Positions 33,001 to 44,979 of a stretch of 64,000 bases of DNA are shown in pieces. Both the position numbers and the translations under genes were made by a program. Source of the stretch: Paraphysomonas bandaiensis (Eukaryota; Chrysophyceae). Each line of letters begins with the position of its first letter. Within the stretch, counting starts at the first letter, position 1. The stretch spans positions 288,261-352,260 of the forward strand of contig CBFFRP010000324.1 of assembly GCA_965644295.1 (NCBI GenBank). The letters run 5' to 3'. The notes beneath the pieces were generated by a model. The model saw only the letters and a list, made by a program, of their open reading frames with translations. It was not told the origin of the DNA and searched no databases.

Positions 33001-33723
33001 TGCGGTGTGAATAGACTTTAGATTCGGTGTTAGTTAATGCACCCTTCTTGGTCGTGTAATATGTACTGGCGTGTGATGCAGATGTATATGCCGGTTTAAG
33101 TTTAGGTACTATCTCTCACATTGTGATAGTTACATTTCCAAGGATATTGAAAATCTTATAAATAATGGTAATATTACTTGCACGTTAAAAGCTGTTACGT
33201 AACTATGATGTGATGAGCAAGAAGTAGATTCATGAAAAATATGGAAAAAATTACGATATTGTAAAGTTACACTCAATAAAAAGCTACTTATTAGCAACTC
33301 GTATTCACATGTACTCGTATCACGTATTAGTACACATGTAAGCTCACATTCATAAATTGTTGATCACGAAAAAGTATATATCATACAGAGTGCAATAGAC
33401 TTGCAGCTTGTAAGAGTCAGAACTAATTTAGCATTGCAATATATATCATACAACTGAATATACATATGACAGCATTAAGATCACGACCAACTTGTAGCAT
33501 TGCGGCATTGGCGATTAAGAAAGCATATACAATAATGATATCATCGCCTCTGGCTGCTCAAAATGGCATATATATCATTTCTAGATTAGCAAATATGGTA
33601 ATATGTAATATTATATAGACAAGTTTAATTATCAAAAGTCGTGCACATCTATGGTCTATAAAAAGTTAAAATCTTTTTCACATATATCACCACTAAATAA
33701 CTGTATTACGCTGATACGTCTTC
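33001..33723. other. Convergent intergenic region
   Basis: 723 bp of AT-rich DNA between two 3' ends. AGAGTCAGAACTAAT-TAGCA near 33415 resembles AGAGTCGGAACTAATGTAGCA near 52314 within repeat copy C, so a scrap of the same interspersed family may lie here. No gene. Confidence 0.45.
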
Positions 33724-35796
33724 TTACGTATTCGTTTTTCGTTTCCCTACTAACACTCCTGCTTCACCTCCAATGCGAACGTATAGTCGTAAAGCTTCCA
33801 GTGCAATAAATATTCCTGGTATCAAAACCATTATTATGAGATGCAAACGGCTCTATGATACTTACTGTCATAAAAAGCTGTTATCGGAAAGAGTGGCAAC
33901 TTGCATTGTATACCCTCCCTCTGAGATAGAAAGTGGTTTCTTTCGGCCCACTGCAATACACCCAATTCGCTTCCATCAGTAGTATCCTCGTCCTTCCGGT
34001 CAAGGACATTGGCAAATGTGTGTTGTACACTGAGATACCGCACATCACTACCTAAACTATTGGACGACTTCGAATTCAGTTTTTGTGGTGCGTGTCTGTT
34101 TTTCATCAGCAGAGAGGGCACGGCAGAGTACGCCATTGACACAGAATGACAGAGCTCATTCAGTGAAGACAATAAAGCGGTCGAATATAAGTTCGAATGT
34201 CCTCTACATATTGAATCCAGCATGTCGTTACCAATACTAGCAGCAATATCAAACAATAGTCCTTTCCGAGCTTCTAATTTCCTATACACAAAATCGCCTC
34301 TAGCAACAGCAGGAACATGCTCCGCGACGTGCTCTCCAATAGCCCCCCACAGTGATACGCACGCCAATTCAATCATACCACCACCAACTGCAAATACACC
34401 AGCTTCTGCATCTCCTGTGCAGTAGGGGCGGCAGCAAGATGATATACCCCTCAGACATCGCACGAGTAAACGCCTGTACATACCACTCACAGCTGCAGAC
34501 CCGCTGCCACGTAAAACGATCTGGCCAGGCAAATTGCTCATGCTAGTCACATTATCGCTACACGATGTGATGCCAGTCACGCGCAGCATTGTGTCTCCTT
34601 TTCCGAGACGAACCTGCTCCAACCCCATTAGCCTCCCAAACCGTAGCCCGCGATCCAATTCCACAACACTATTTTTGACGGATAACAAATGATCCTTCAG
34701 ATCACGGGGAGAAGCATAAAGAGATATTGATGAGCGATTGCAAAGCAACTGCAGTTGAGCCTCTGGGATGCAGTCAACCTAAAAATATCTATCAGTCAAA
34801 TATACGATATGATATATTAACGCACAATAGTAATAGAAAGCTGACCAGCGAGGAGTAGCAACGCATCTCCTGCAGCCTCCCCACAAAAAACTACTACCAC
34901 TCCACCTTTGCTGAAAACGTCCCGTATAATATAAAGGGCCTCTGCAGCCCCTGACAGACCTATGTTCATACCAGAAGACAGAGAAGTAAGAGAAGGTACT
35001 GATAATACAGGAGTGATGTCATCGTCCCCATTCGCTGCCAATAGACTAGACATACAAACAAAAGGCAATCGGTGGCCAGAGGATATGCGAAAAGAGTCTC
35101 GGCAACGGCCCTCAAGAAATATATGGCTGGCAGGAACGACGTAGGACTCTCCCAAGCAACCGGCAGCAGACGACAGGACCAGGTTGTCAAAGTTTGAAAC
35201 CGCATACTCTATAAACTCTAGCTGCGTGGTTGGGTTCATGCATCCCCATTTACTAGCCTCCAACCATTTCATCTACAGATCTATTAACTAACACAAATAA
35301 GTATAATAAGAACACATACTATTACGTAAGTGAGCTTCTCGGCCACATCAACGCTAGCAGCAGGAGTCAGTATCTGCAAGCACACACTCTCAACTGCATC
35401 TTGCAATCTATTTACATGTCTGCATACACCAGATTGCAATAAAAATCTATCAATTCGTTCTCTGGCCATATGTATAGCTCTTATAAGCACAGACAAAGAG
35501 TCTAACATATGTCTACGATAGTGAATAGAGGATCCGGATGATCCACAGGTAACTACACAATTCTTCAGTAGTGAATCTAACATGAGTATAAGAGACATTG
35601 TCCCATCACCATATATATCAGCATGTGTTGTACACATACGGATTAACGTGTTAGTTAGTATGTTAGTAGTAAGAGATGAGCCGATCAGTTGTTGACAGTC
35701 TTTAGTTACAATAATAGAGCCTCCTGTACCATACAACACCTTCGATCGACCATGAGGGCCGAAACTACTCATAACTGACTCGTTTTGTAGTAACAT
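33724..35796 (-). CDS. Diverged CCT/TCP-1-like chaperonin, BBS10-like, four exons
   Basis: Exons 35796-35326, 35272-34826, 34778-33866 and 33815-33724 (introns 53, 47 and 50 nt) give about 640 residues. Group II chaperonin landmarks: SSFGPHGRSKVL (11-22), the ATP-site GDGTMS (63-68), VDCIPEAQLQLLC in the apical region, VFAVGGGMIEL in the returning intermediate/equatorial domain, and the closing helix IFIALEALRLYVRIGG before GVLVGKRKTNT. Sequence is too divergent for a canonical CCT subunit and resembles BBS10/BBS6/BBS12, which help assemble the BBSome. The family choice among these is uncertain. The N-terminus starts about 20-25 residues later than usual, so an upstream exon (acceptor TTAACAG just before the ATG) may be missing. 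It is divergently paired with beta-adaptin and next to kinesin-2. Confidence 0.75.
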
Positions 35797-36233
35797 GAGG
35801 CTGTTAATTACATAATATATAATAGAATATGCGCCTATTGGTATGGATGTCCATGTACAGACTATTCATATATAAGCAACAACAATGCTGTACATACCTG
35901 AATACTGAATACTGAAAATAGTTTGAATGAAGGAAACTGAAAAAAGTCAGTCGACATACACCGCCTCAAGATACCAAACTCCAAACATCAATTTTTTCAC
36001 AACATCACTACACACATGCATCTATTGAAAAGCTCCCTTATCAATATGGATGTATATGTATGTATCTCCCCATCATCTCTGTGTGTGTATCTTGTATACA
36101 CATGTGTATTGTATACATATATAATCACTGTATGATTTCTATGCAACTATTTCTATAACATTGCCATACTATACACCACACTCCTGGTTATTTCGATACT
36201 ACTCATCGAATTTATTGTCAGGCAAAAAGAAAA
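35797..36233. promoter_or_regulatory. Divergent 5' region between BBS-type chaperonin and beta-adaptin
   Basis: A 437-bp shared upstream region. It contains ATGCTGTACATACC near 35888, an ACTGAATACTGAATACTGAAA cluster near 35908 (same words as 1340-1535), and TATACACATGTGTATTGTATAC dyads near 36095. No gene, unless a first exon of the chaperonin lies here. Confidence 0.4.
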
Positions 36234-39230
36234 ATGCAAAGGTAATGAGATTATTCATGCATAACTATAATCCCATTGATTGATTCATATCAGAGCAATG
36301 AAGAAGAAACAAGCTGGCAATGATGCCAAATTTTTTACTACAAATCGTAAAGGAGAAAATCATGAATTACGTGAAGAACTCAGAAATCCTGCACGTGATC
36401 GTAAGAGAGATGCAGTGAAGAAGGTTATTGCCAATATGACTGTTGGGAAAGATGTGTCGACTCTCTTTACTGATGTGGTGAACTGCATTCAAACAGGTCA
36501 TATGCTTCTGTGTGTTCGTTTATTATATCATTTTCTTTTACAGATAATCTTGAATTGAAGAAACTGGTTTATCTGTACCTTATTAACTATGCCAAGTCCC
36601 AACCAGATCTCGCAATGCTTGCTGTCAACACCTTCGTAAAGGATGCCAATGACCCGGTTAGTATCTCACCAATGCACCTTTCCCTTTGTATTTCTAATGC
36701 TCCGTACAATAGAATCCACTGATTCGCGCTCTCGCAATCCGTACCATGGGCTGCATCCGTGTGTCGACGATTACCGAGTATCTCTGTGAACCCCTCAGCC
36801 GCTGCCTTCGTGACGAGGATCCATACGTGCGAAAAACCGCTGCTGTTTGTGTGGCTAAGCTTTACGATATTTCTCCCGAACTTGTTGAAGACAGAGGCTT
36901 TTTGGATGTTCTTCGTGACCTTATATGTGACGCCAACCCGACTGTGGTCGCTAACGCTGTGGCCGCCCTCAACGAGATTGCAGACAACTCTGGAAAGGAT
37001 GTGATGATGATTACCGCCGCTGTCCTACAGAAGTTGTTGGCAGCCCTCAATGAGTGCACTGAATGGGGACAGGTGTTCATTCTGGACTCCCTGGCCAAGT
37101 ATATCCCACAAGATGGTCGTGAGGCGGAGGGAATCATTGAGCGTGTCTCACCTCGTCTGCAGCACGCGAACTCCGCCGTAGTCATGTCCGCTGTGAAAGT
37201 TATCCTCAAGTACATGGATTCGGTCACCAACCAGGAGACCACGCGCGCGCTTACTCGAAAGCTTGCAGCCCCCTTGGTCACTCTACTTAACTCTGAGCCC
37301 GAGCTGCAGTATGTAGCATTGAGGAATATTAACTTAGTTGTACAGAAGAGGCCACGCATCTTGGAGCACGAGATTAAGGTTTTCTTCTGCAAGTACAACG
37401 ATCCTATTTATGTCAAGATGGAGAAGTTGGAGATCATTATTCGACTAGCTTCTGAGCGCAACATTGACCAGGTTCTTCTGGAGTTTAAGGAGTATGCCAC
37501 TGAAGTAGATGTGGAATTTGTACGCAGAGCTGTTCGTGCTATCGGCAGATGCGCTATCAAGCTTGAGAGGGCCGCAGAGCGATGCATTAACGTGCTATTG
37601 GATCTTATCCAAACTAAAGTGAACTATGTTGTCCAGGAGGCAATCGTGGTAATCAAGGATATATTCCGCAAGTACCCAAATAGGTACGAGACTATCATTG
37701 CAACATTATGCGAGAACTTAGAGGAACTCGATGAGCCCGATGCGAAGGCCTCCATGGTCTGGATCATTGGTGAATACAATGAGCTCATTGAAAATGCCGA
37801 CGAATTGCTTGAGAGCTTTTTAGAAACTTTCCACGACGAGACTGCTCAGGTTCAGCTCCAGCTTCTGACCGCCACGGTGAAGCTCTTCTTGAAGCAGCCC
37901 GATACAACCCAGGACATGGTGCAACGCGTGCTCTCAATGGCCACCGAAGACAGTGACAACCCCGATCTGAGAGACAGAGGCTACGTGTACTGGCGCCTGT
38001 TGTCTAGTGACCCGGAGGCGGCTCGAGCAGTTGTGCTCAGTGAGAAACCTGAAATTGCTGACGACACTTTCTCACTTGAGCCGACCTTGCTCGAGGATTT
38101 AATGAGTCAACTTGCTACTCTCTCCTCCATTTACCACAAACCTCCTGAGGCATTTGTAATGAAATCCCTCGCCCAGGTTGGTGGAGATGAAGAGGAAGAC
38201 TATGAAGAGGAAGAGGCGATTGAAGGGGCACCACAGGAATTCGATTCCCCGGCCAGTGGATCTGCCCCTGCAGCTCCCGCTCCCGCTGCTCCTGCCGCAT
38301 CAAGTGGTGGAGATTTGCTGGACTTCCTCGGAGACGATCCAGCTCCTGCGCCAGCTGCAAGCGGTGGAGGAGGGTTTGATATGCTTGGTGATCTTTCATC
38401 TCCTGCCGCCCCTAGCAAACCGACCATTGTTACATCAGATGTTGGTCACGGAGTGTTCATTAACGGTAGCATGACAAAAATAAACGGCCAGTTTTGTCTG
38501 GACTTGGAGGTCGGAAACACATCTTCCACGCCATTGCAGTCGCTTGCTGTACAGTTTAATAAGAACACTTTCGGTATATGTACCACGCACCCCACTATGA
38601 ACCTGCCGTCACCGATATCTAATGGCAGGTACGCGAATGATACTCCTGTACCTTATCTCTGTGTTAAAAATGGTTTGCAGCTCTGTGCCGGTTCAGTATA
38701 ATCTGGCATGCTCACCTCAGATGGTCAACCCTTCTGAGGCCTCTCTTAAACTGCAGGCCGCTATTAAGAACCCTGTCACAAACGCTGTCTTCTACTTCAC
38801 CATTCCCATCAACATGGAATGTCTGATGGCACAGACTCCTGCTATGGATATCAATACGTTGGTCGCGCAGTGGAAGAGTATCGATGACAGTTTGGAGGTC
38901 TCTGTTGTTGTGAATGGTGAGTAGGATTAGTTATATACTTTTATATTCCTCCTGTTAACTGGATATGATTTAGATCTACCCACCGTTGATATCGAGGCTA
39001 TTAAGTCAAAGCTTGCTGCCCACAGCATTGCATTCGTTGCACAGAGAGAGGTGCCTGGACAGGAAGGCCAAAGTGTGGTGTACTTCTCTTGCAAAACAGT
39101 AACCAATGCGTCATTTTTAGTTGAATTGAAGTTCAAACGTGGTATGAATGTCTCGAAAGTTACAGTGAAATCTCCCAGCAAGGCGCTTTCGGAATTATGC
39201 AAGATTACTGTTGCCAAACTGATTGCTTGA
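36234..39230 (+). CDS. AP-1/AP-2 beta-adaptin, six exons
   Basis: Exons 36234-36241, 36294-36496, 36544-36656, 36713-38628, 38681-38916 and 38974-39230 join in frame for about 910 residues. Exon 1 codes only MQ plus part of a codon (8 nt). The N-terminal trunk (to ~530) is the adaptin HEAT solenoid: [62 protein letters not shown] and [16 protein letters not shown] Pro/Ala-rich hinge ([12 protein letters not shown] onward) leads to a DLLDFLGDD-type segment and appendage ([23 protein letters not shown]). The protein is the large beta chain of clathrin adaptor complexes at the trans-Golgi, endosome or plasma membrane. One gene may serve both AP-1 and AP-2, as in many protists (inference). LLDFLG in the hinge (DLLDFL) resembles a clathrin box. 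An AATAAA lies at 39233. Confidence 0.94.
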
Positions 39231-40618
39231 ACAATAAATGTGCAACGGTTTCTGTGATTTAATGGCATATTGGCCGTAGAAACTCTGGCGCAGTGTGAAG
39301 TACTGATAATAATTATTTTACGTACAAAATATCGTGCTGTCTTTACTAAATTTGTAGCATTAACATGTAGTTCGGGACATCTTTCTCCTTGTATAGTTTG
39401 CTTACGCAATGCATTGCACCATCAATTACTCTTCAAGACGACATTAAATATGAAATAAACTGTTTCTTACTTTATTCTACAGGTTGAAATGACTCTTATC
39501 CTTTTATAATTGACCATTCATTAGTAACTGCAAGTTAATATTTAATATCAATCAAATAAGCAGTAAAGTGAGAGTATACAAGACTGTAAGGTATACACAT
39601 AGTAAAAGCATATGTATCGCTTTATAAGCGTCACTGTTCATGCATCTGATAAGAAGCGAATGCAAATATTTCAAGCAGAAGTTTACATTGCCACAATTAC
39701 GACTCTATGGTACCTACACTGAATACTCATAGAAATTAGTCAGCTAGTGAGAATTATTAATGAAATTGGATATATTACTAGTAGGGTTCATATGGTGTAC
39801 TACATATCCAGTGTTGCATCCTATAGTGTGTAGTCTACAGTCTAACAGCTGCACTCTGATGTGGTGTAGTTATAACTCTATCCGTAATGTATGATGAGAT
39901 GCATGTTTCGGCTTATCGGCGAATGATTTGTAGGACACTACTATCAGATGTAAGCATTCTGCAATTGACTGTTAGATGCATGTGCATGATGTCCATAAGA
40001 TACACATCCATGTACATACACTGTATGTATGTATGTATGTATGTATGTATGTATGTATGTATGTATGTATGTATGTATGTATGTATGTATGTATGTATGT
40101 ATGTATGTATGTATGTATGTATGTATACCGGTATACCTATCTATGTATTCTATGTATGTTTTACAATCCTACAGCACGGTATTTGGTGTACTTCCTGCTG
40201 ATCAGGCCGATCACTATCTTTGTACACGCACCTTCACCCAACGACATCGTGTCCACCTCTCTATTCTTCTCCAGGATTTCAAGTCTCCTCATGGAACATG
40301 GAATGCTCGGAGTCATCACGTATCGACTAGTCTGTCAGGTCACATTGATCATAACCTACAGAGAATCTTCATACTACACTCACACTTCATTTCGTCATTG
40401 AATAAAGTGAAGTCATGCTGTATGTACTCTACCGGTCAATCAATTCTACTTCTTTCTTCACGCTTATATATATACATATACAGTACATAGTCATATAGTA
40501 CATGGGTATATCTTCGTGTAGTACAGTATGCGTACATGTCCATATCAGCCCCTCATCTCTCCATATAACCATACCAACACATACATATATACATATATAC
40601 ATATAGATCAAATAAACT
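39231..40618. other. Intergenic region with a long (TATG)n microsatellite
   Basis: About 1.4 kb with no gene. A pure tetranucleotide run occupies 40022-40127. The final 100 bp before the next start codon contain several TATACATA blocks. Confidence 0.6.
40022..40127. repeat. (TATG)n microsatellite, about 26 units
   Basis: An uninterrupted tetranucleotide repeat of about 106 bp. It has no stop codons in one strand's frames, so it creates spurious MYVCMYVC ORFs. The purity suggests a young or unstable tract. It lies 0.5 kb before the gene at 40619. Confidence 0.97.
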
Positions 40619-41913
40619 ATGACCAAATTTGCTCAAAGTGGAGTATTAAGTAACATCTTACTCGTAGAAGCCTGTGAAGACCTCTATGACACAGCAATGT
40701 GGAGTTCTATCCTTGAAACAGTGGTATCTGGTCTCCTGAATATCACGAAACTATCTGATGTATCAATGGTAAGAACCCCTCTATATCCCCTCTATTACTG
40801 ATCTATCTACATTGGTTTTAGTGTGCAAGACTGGCAGTATGTATAGTTGTTGTTGGGAGTCAACGGCGAGACATATTCAGCACAGTGTTTAGTATGATGA
40901 GGTATACATGTACTAGTATTGTATATACTACTGTCGTTATACTGATATATAAGTGAGTGGGAGAGTATAGGAGGACCATTCTGGGTAATTCAGGTTATAT
41001 GGTTACAATTCATTTCATTCTCTGATTATGGTAATACAGGAAGAGTTGCTGCGTCATGCTGCTATTTATATATATCGCAATGCAATACGATGTCACCGAA
41101 AGCGCATGGAGGCAATACGGGAAGCAGAGGCTCAAACAGCAGCCTTATTTCAAGACGCAGAGGAAATTGCGACGCAACAGCTATCATCTACTACGAGAAC
41201 ATTGGTTATCGAATGTATTGAACGTTTGCGTGAAGAATTCGGTAGTTTGCTCTTCCGTTTAGCTTGTCCAGAAACGTATCCTATGATGGTAAGAATGTCA
41301 ATCATTGATGTGTGTAATAACAATCATTCAGGATGTAGTAGATGAATACGCTGCAACATATCCACTGGACGCATTTTGCACCTGGTATGTTACCTGGGCA
41401 CAAAATGTGCTTAAAACTTGCCTACAAGACGAAGTTTTTTGGAAAGAGAGTGTCAGGGATAAGACCGACTATGCTTCTGTTCGCAATGGATTTGATATTC
41501 AATCGCCTTCTACCGCCACAATTAGTTTTGCACCTGTCAATGAAGCAGAAACTCCTCCTCAGATACTAAACTCACCAACGAAACAAGCTGGAGTGATTAA
41601 AAAATGTCTCAAGCAGAAGTCGTCGAGGAAAGAGAATCCGAAGGGAAATAAGGACCACAATCGATCTGGTATCCCATCAACTTCTATCACCAGCAAAACT
41701 TTAACACCTAGCCAAATTACCGCAGTCTCTTCTCCGAAGTGTGATTCATCTAAAACTAAATATACAAAAAAGATTAAGGAAAACGTGAGATTACACCACG
41801 ACCCCCCTATTCGCTTTCCTGTGGTCGCCTCTCCGCCCCATTCCCCTTCTCCCCGCCCACTTTCTATCGGTCATGAGATATGGAGGGTATTTTCTCCACT
41901 AGATATTGTTTAA
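40619..41913 (+). CDS. Unrecognised 368-residue protein, four exons
   Basis: Exons 40619-40768, 40822-40901, 40994-41288 and 41332-41913 join in frame (introns 53, 92 and 43 nt). The first half is predicted helical: TAMWSSILETVVSGLLNI, CARLAVCIVVVG, and a long amphipathic stretch RKRMEAIREAEAQTAALFQ followed by EEIATQQLSS. A domain end DAFCTWYVTWAQNVLKTC follows. The second half (about 190-368) is Ser/Pro/Lys-rich and probably disordered, with SPTK-type and PPHSPSPRP motifs and a conserved-looking last helix HEIWRVFSPLDIV. No family recognised. The choice of junction at 40993 rests on frame continuity; skipping exon 2 is an alternative. It converges with the diflavin reductase gene. Confidence 0.6.
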
Positions 41914-42444
41914 CACTGATTCGTGAGATACTGTGGTACACAATCAGATGTGACGTATTATCTATCAAATGATGAGTCACAAAATTGTGCAGTATTACGT
42001 AGTTACTAATTATGACTATTTCTTAGCAAATGCATCGGTATTTGAATTTTTTATTAGTCGCATATATTAATGTTCTACTTGTTGATATGGCCTGGCAATA
42101 TACATGCGATTCTATTTTCCTTCATCAGTCCTACAGAGATAATATAAATAATGGATATAGGTATTTAGTATTCGTACGCCTAGTTGAATAACCCTAGAGA
42201 TGTTATTGAAGTACGTCTGAATACTTTGTGCATTTTACACACGTAAAATATCGGATTGCCTTCTTTCAATAATATGTACATTGTCTAGCAGATCAACAGA
42301 TCGTTATGTTACAAAGAATCTAATATAGTTTGCAACCCACATAGTTCGTGAATGGGAAAATTCTGTCACCGAGGGTTCGAAGTATAGGGGTACCCTAATG
42401 GCCTCTGTCTTTGATATCTCAATATCACAAAATTCTCCATATAC
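41914..42444. other. Convergent intergenic region
   Basis: 531 bp of AT-rich DNA between two 3' ends, without a supported gene. GGGTTCGAAGTATAGG near 42370 weakly recalls a tRNA T-arm, but no cloverleaf could be drawn. Confidence 0.5.
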
Positions 42445-44437
42445 CTATGACCACGCTTCTACACAAAATCGTTTTTCAATCTCCATTTTATGGAGAAAAC
42501 GTTCAGCTGCTGTGTCTGTAAGACGAGGTTCACTATGACAAGTAATAACCTCCACTAATGCTTTGCGAACATCTCCTGGCATTTTAGTAGCGGCGGAGCC
42601 AGCTATATATATCCGTGCCGTTGGCTAGAGATAGCAATTTAAGCTTCGTAACAAATATAAAACCACATAGCGCCTACCTTGTTAATTAGTTCCCATATCC
42701 GTGGTCCCTGGGATTTAATAATGTGTGTAACATAGATTCCAGAGTTGGGGCCTTTTCTTGAAAACGCCGTCAGAACTTCCACCTGCGGAGTGGCAGAATC
42801 GCCCTCACTCGTATTTCTAAACTTGTGCGACAGCGCCTCCCACTCTTCTCTGTAAAGAAAATCATCCGCTTCACTGCGGCATCCAAATAAAAGCAGTGTA
42901 GGGGCAAGCGTAGGTGTGGGACACGGGGGTGTAGGGGGAGTTATACCTGCAGGCGGCGGGGGTAGTGCGGAGGAACAACTCCTCTCTTGTAGGAAAGCTC
43001 TCATGGGTGCAACTCCTGTACCAGGCCCAACCAGTAACAACGGATCAGAATCCAGGGGTGAGGGGAAAGAACCACGCCGCACAAAACAGAGTAGAGTATC
43101 ACCAGGAGACAGTTGCGATAGGAATAGCGAACACACACCCTGTCTTTTGCGGCGTAGAGGTGTTACATATTCAACAAGGGCGACGCACAAATGAACTTCT
43201 CCAGGATAGCAGTGAGGTAGGCCAGATGATGCAATGGAATAGTGCCTAGGAAGAAGAGGAGGAACTAGCTCAATCAATCGCTCCAAAGGTAACACACAGC
43301 TCTTGAATTCAGATAAAATCTCAATACATCCCCGTCTTTCACGTGTACAATAGTCATGAAAAAGGTCCGCCCCCTCAGCAGAAGACAGTTCTTCTAATTT
43401 TTCTTTTTCCTCCTCGTCGGAGGCAAATAGCGAGAGTGACTCGAAGAAGCTGCGCTGGGGAGTTGCAGTGATGTCCAAGTGGTGAGAAAACAAATCGCGA
43501 AGAGTGCAGGAGATATCGCCTAGTCTATTCCGACGACAGTTAGTGTGTACTAAACGGCGCACTTTTACTACGGCATCAGCAGACCACTGCTTATTATACA
43601 TATCAAGTGCCATTGAGACCACAGCAGGAGGGTTGCTTGGGTGTACGATTAGCACATCCCCTGCTTGGTGGGAAGGTGACGGCGATTCACTGGGCAGACG
43701 CAAACCGAGATGAAACACATTCTGTTGCCAATTGGGAGTAGTAAGACGAGTATTTGCTGTCACCACAGCTTCCATAGCATCTGGCGTAGTCATCTTGTAA
43801 CCATTCAGTGGGGTAATTGACCGTTTAAAGGAAATGTCTTCCTTACAATCGTCGGGACTAACTACAGTCACATCGTATTGCGCAGGCTCAACAGCAAGAG
43901 GAGCTGGCTCCGTATTACCGGGACACAAAATGTTTAGTAAAGCATTCATCCACGGATCTAATGCAGAGAGATAACCATATCCTGCTTGGTCATCACCGAG
44001 CCCAATATCTAGGGCCGGGGTTCCACCTAACTGCTTCAATCTCATTTGCAATTTCCTAAAGACAATGCATAATTTCGGTTTCATTATATTAAAAGAGTTC
44101 ATAAACACCTGGCAACAGCATTAAATTTATCATATCCAGAATCGCCCAATCCAAACACAGCAAACTGCATTCCACTGAGAGCATCTTTAGGCAAACTCTT
44201 TCTAAGTAAAAACCTCCAGAATTGTCTCATAGTAGATGGAGCCTCACCATCACCTGTTGTTGATACGACAAATATAACAAATCTCTCTGTTGGAAGTACA
44301 CTAATATCATAGTCCTCCATACAGGATATAGAGCAGTCTACATGACATCTGTGTAAGACAGATGATATTTTAAAGGCTACATCTTCTGCTGTGCCAGTTT
44401 CTGATCCATATAGAATTTTAGGGTGTGATATATCCAT
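42445..44437 (-). CDS. NDOR1: NADPH-dependent diflavin oxidoreductase (NDOR1/Tah18-like), three exons
   Basis: Exons 44437-44109, 44055-42678 and 42624-42445 (two 53-nt introns) give about 628 residues. An N-terminal flavodoxin domain begins with ILYGSETGTAEDVA (8-21) and has VVSTTGDGEAP and FGLGDSGYDKFNAVARKL. The FAD domain carries RHYSIASSG, and the NADPH domain has VGPGTGVAPMRAFLQER and FGCRSEADDFLYREEW. The end is IYIAGSAATKMPGDVRKAL and RFCVEAWS, matching the family's terminal aromatic. The enzyme passes electrons from NADPH through FAD and FMN to the anamorsin/Dre2 protein for cytosolic Fe-S cluster assembly. Length is close to the human enzyme (about 600). Related diflavin reductases (CPR, MTRR) have membrane anchors or longer linkers, which are absent here. 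It is divergently paired with the glycosyltransferase-like gene. Confidence 0.92.
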
Positions 44438-44979
44438 ATGAGTGATGACTCGCTGATGATTATATGATGCAGTGCTGTGTGATGGTATCTAGATAGCTAC
44501 TGGGTGCATGTATGTGTATGGTATATAGTTATGTGTGTGGTAACTTCATCATGTATATGAAGTAGAAGTAACTCAATACAACCTCATTGGGCCCATGCAT
44601 TTTATAGAACAAAAAATACACTGTATTCTGTCGGTATTTTGGTATGTACATCATATATATACGCACACACATACACATACTGCAGTATATACTGCTGTAC
44701 ATATACATACATATAGCATATAGCAGATTACAGTACACCATTTTCACAGATAGATATATACACATACACTTCTATATATATGTAGATACATACATGTACA
44801 ATAACCCAATAGATAGATTGCTGTACATATATCCACTTCATTCAAAATGACTATTGCATGAAGAGTTCAACAGTTTCTATCAGTAGAAGTCCTTATCTCT
44901 CATAGAATACAAGCACGTGATAGTCTTCTTCTATTAGGCTGTTAATAGATTGAGTGGTTAGAGTAACGAGTCTATCACT
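44438..44979. promoter_or_regulatory. Divergent 5' region between NDOR1-like and glycosyltransferase-like genes
   Basis: A 542-bp shared upstream region. TACTGCAGTATATACTGCTGTACATATAC at 44680-44707 is a compact inverted arrangement of the TACTGCTGTA word, and GCTGTACATATATCC lies at about 44820. TATA-rich tracts flank it. No gene. Confidence 0.4.

Noticed and set aside
39887-40490. ORFs of 104-153 residues with MYVCMYVC runs
   Set aside because: They are produced by the (TATG)n microsatellite, which lacks stops in several frames.
42360-42400. tRNA-like T-arm (GGGTTCGAAGT)
   Set aside because: No acceptor stem, D arm or anticodon arm could be arranged around it.
44529-44850. Tyr/Ile-rich ORFs on both strands
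   Set aside because: They come from TATACA-rich promoter sequence between two divergent genes.
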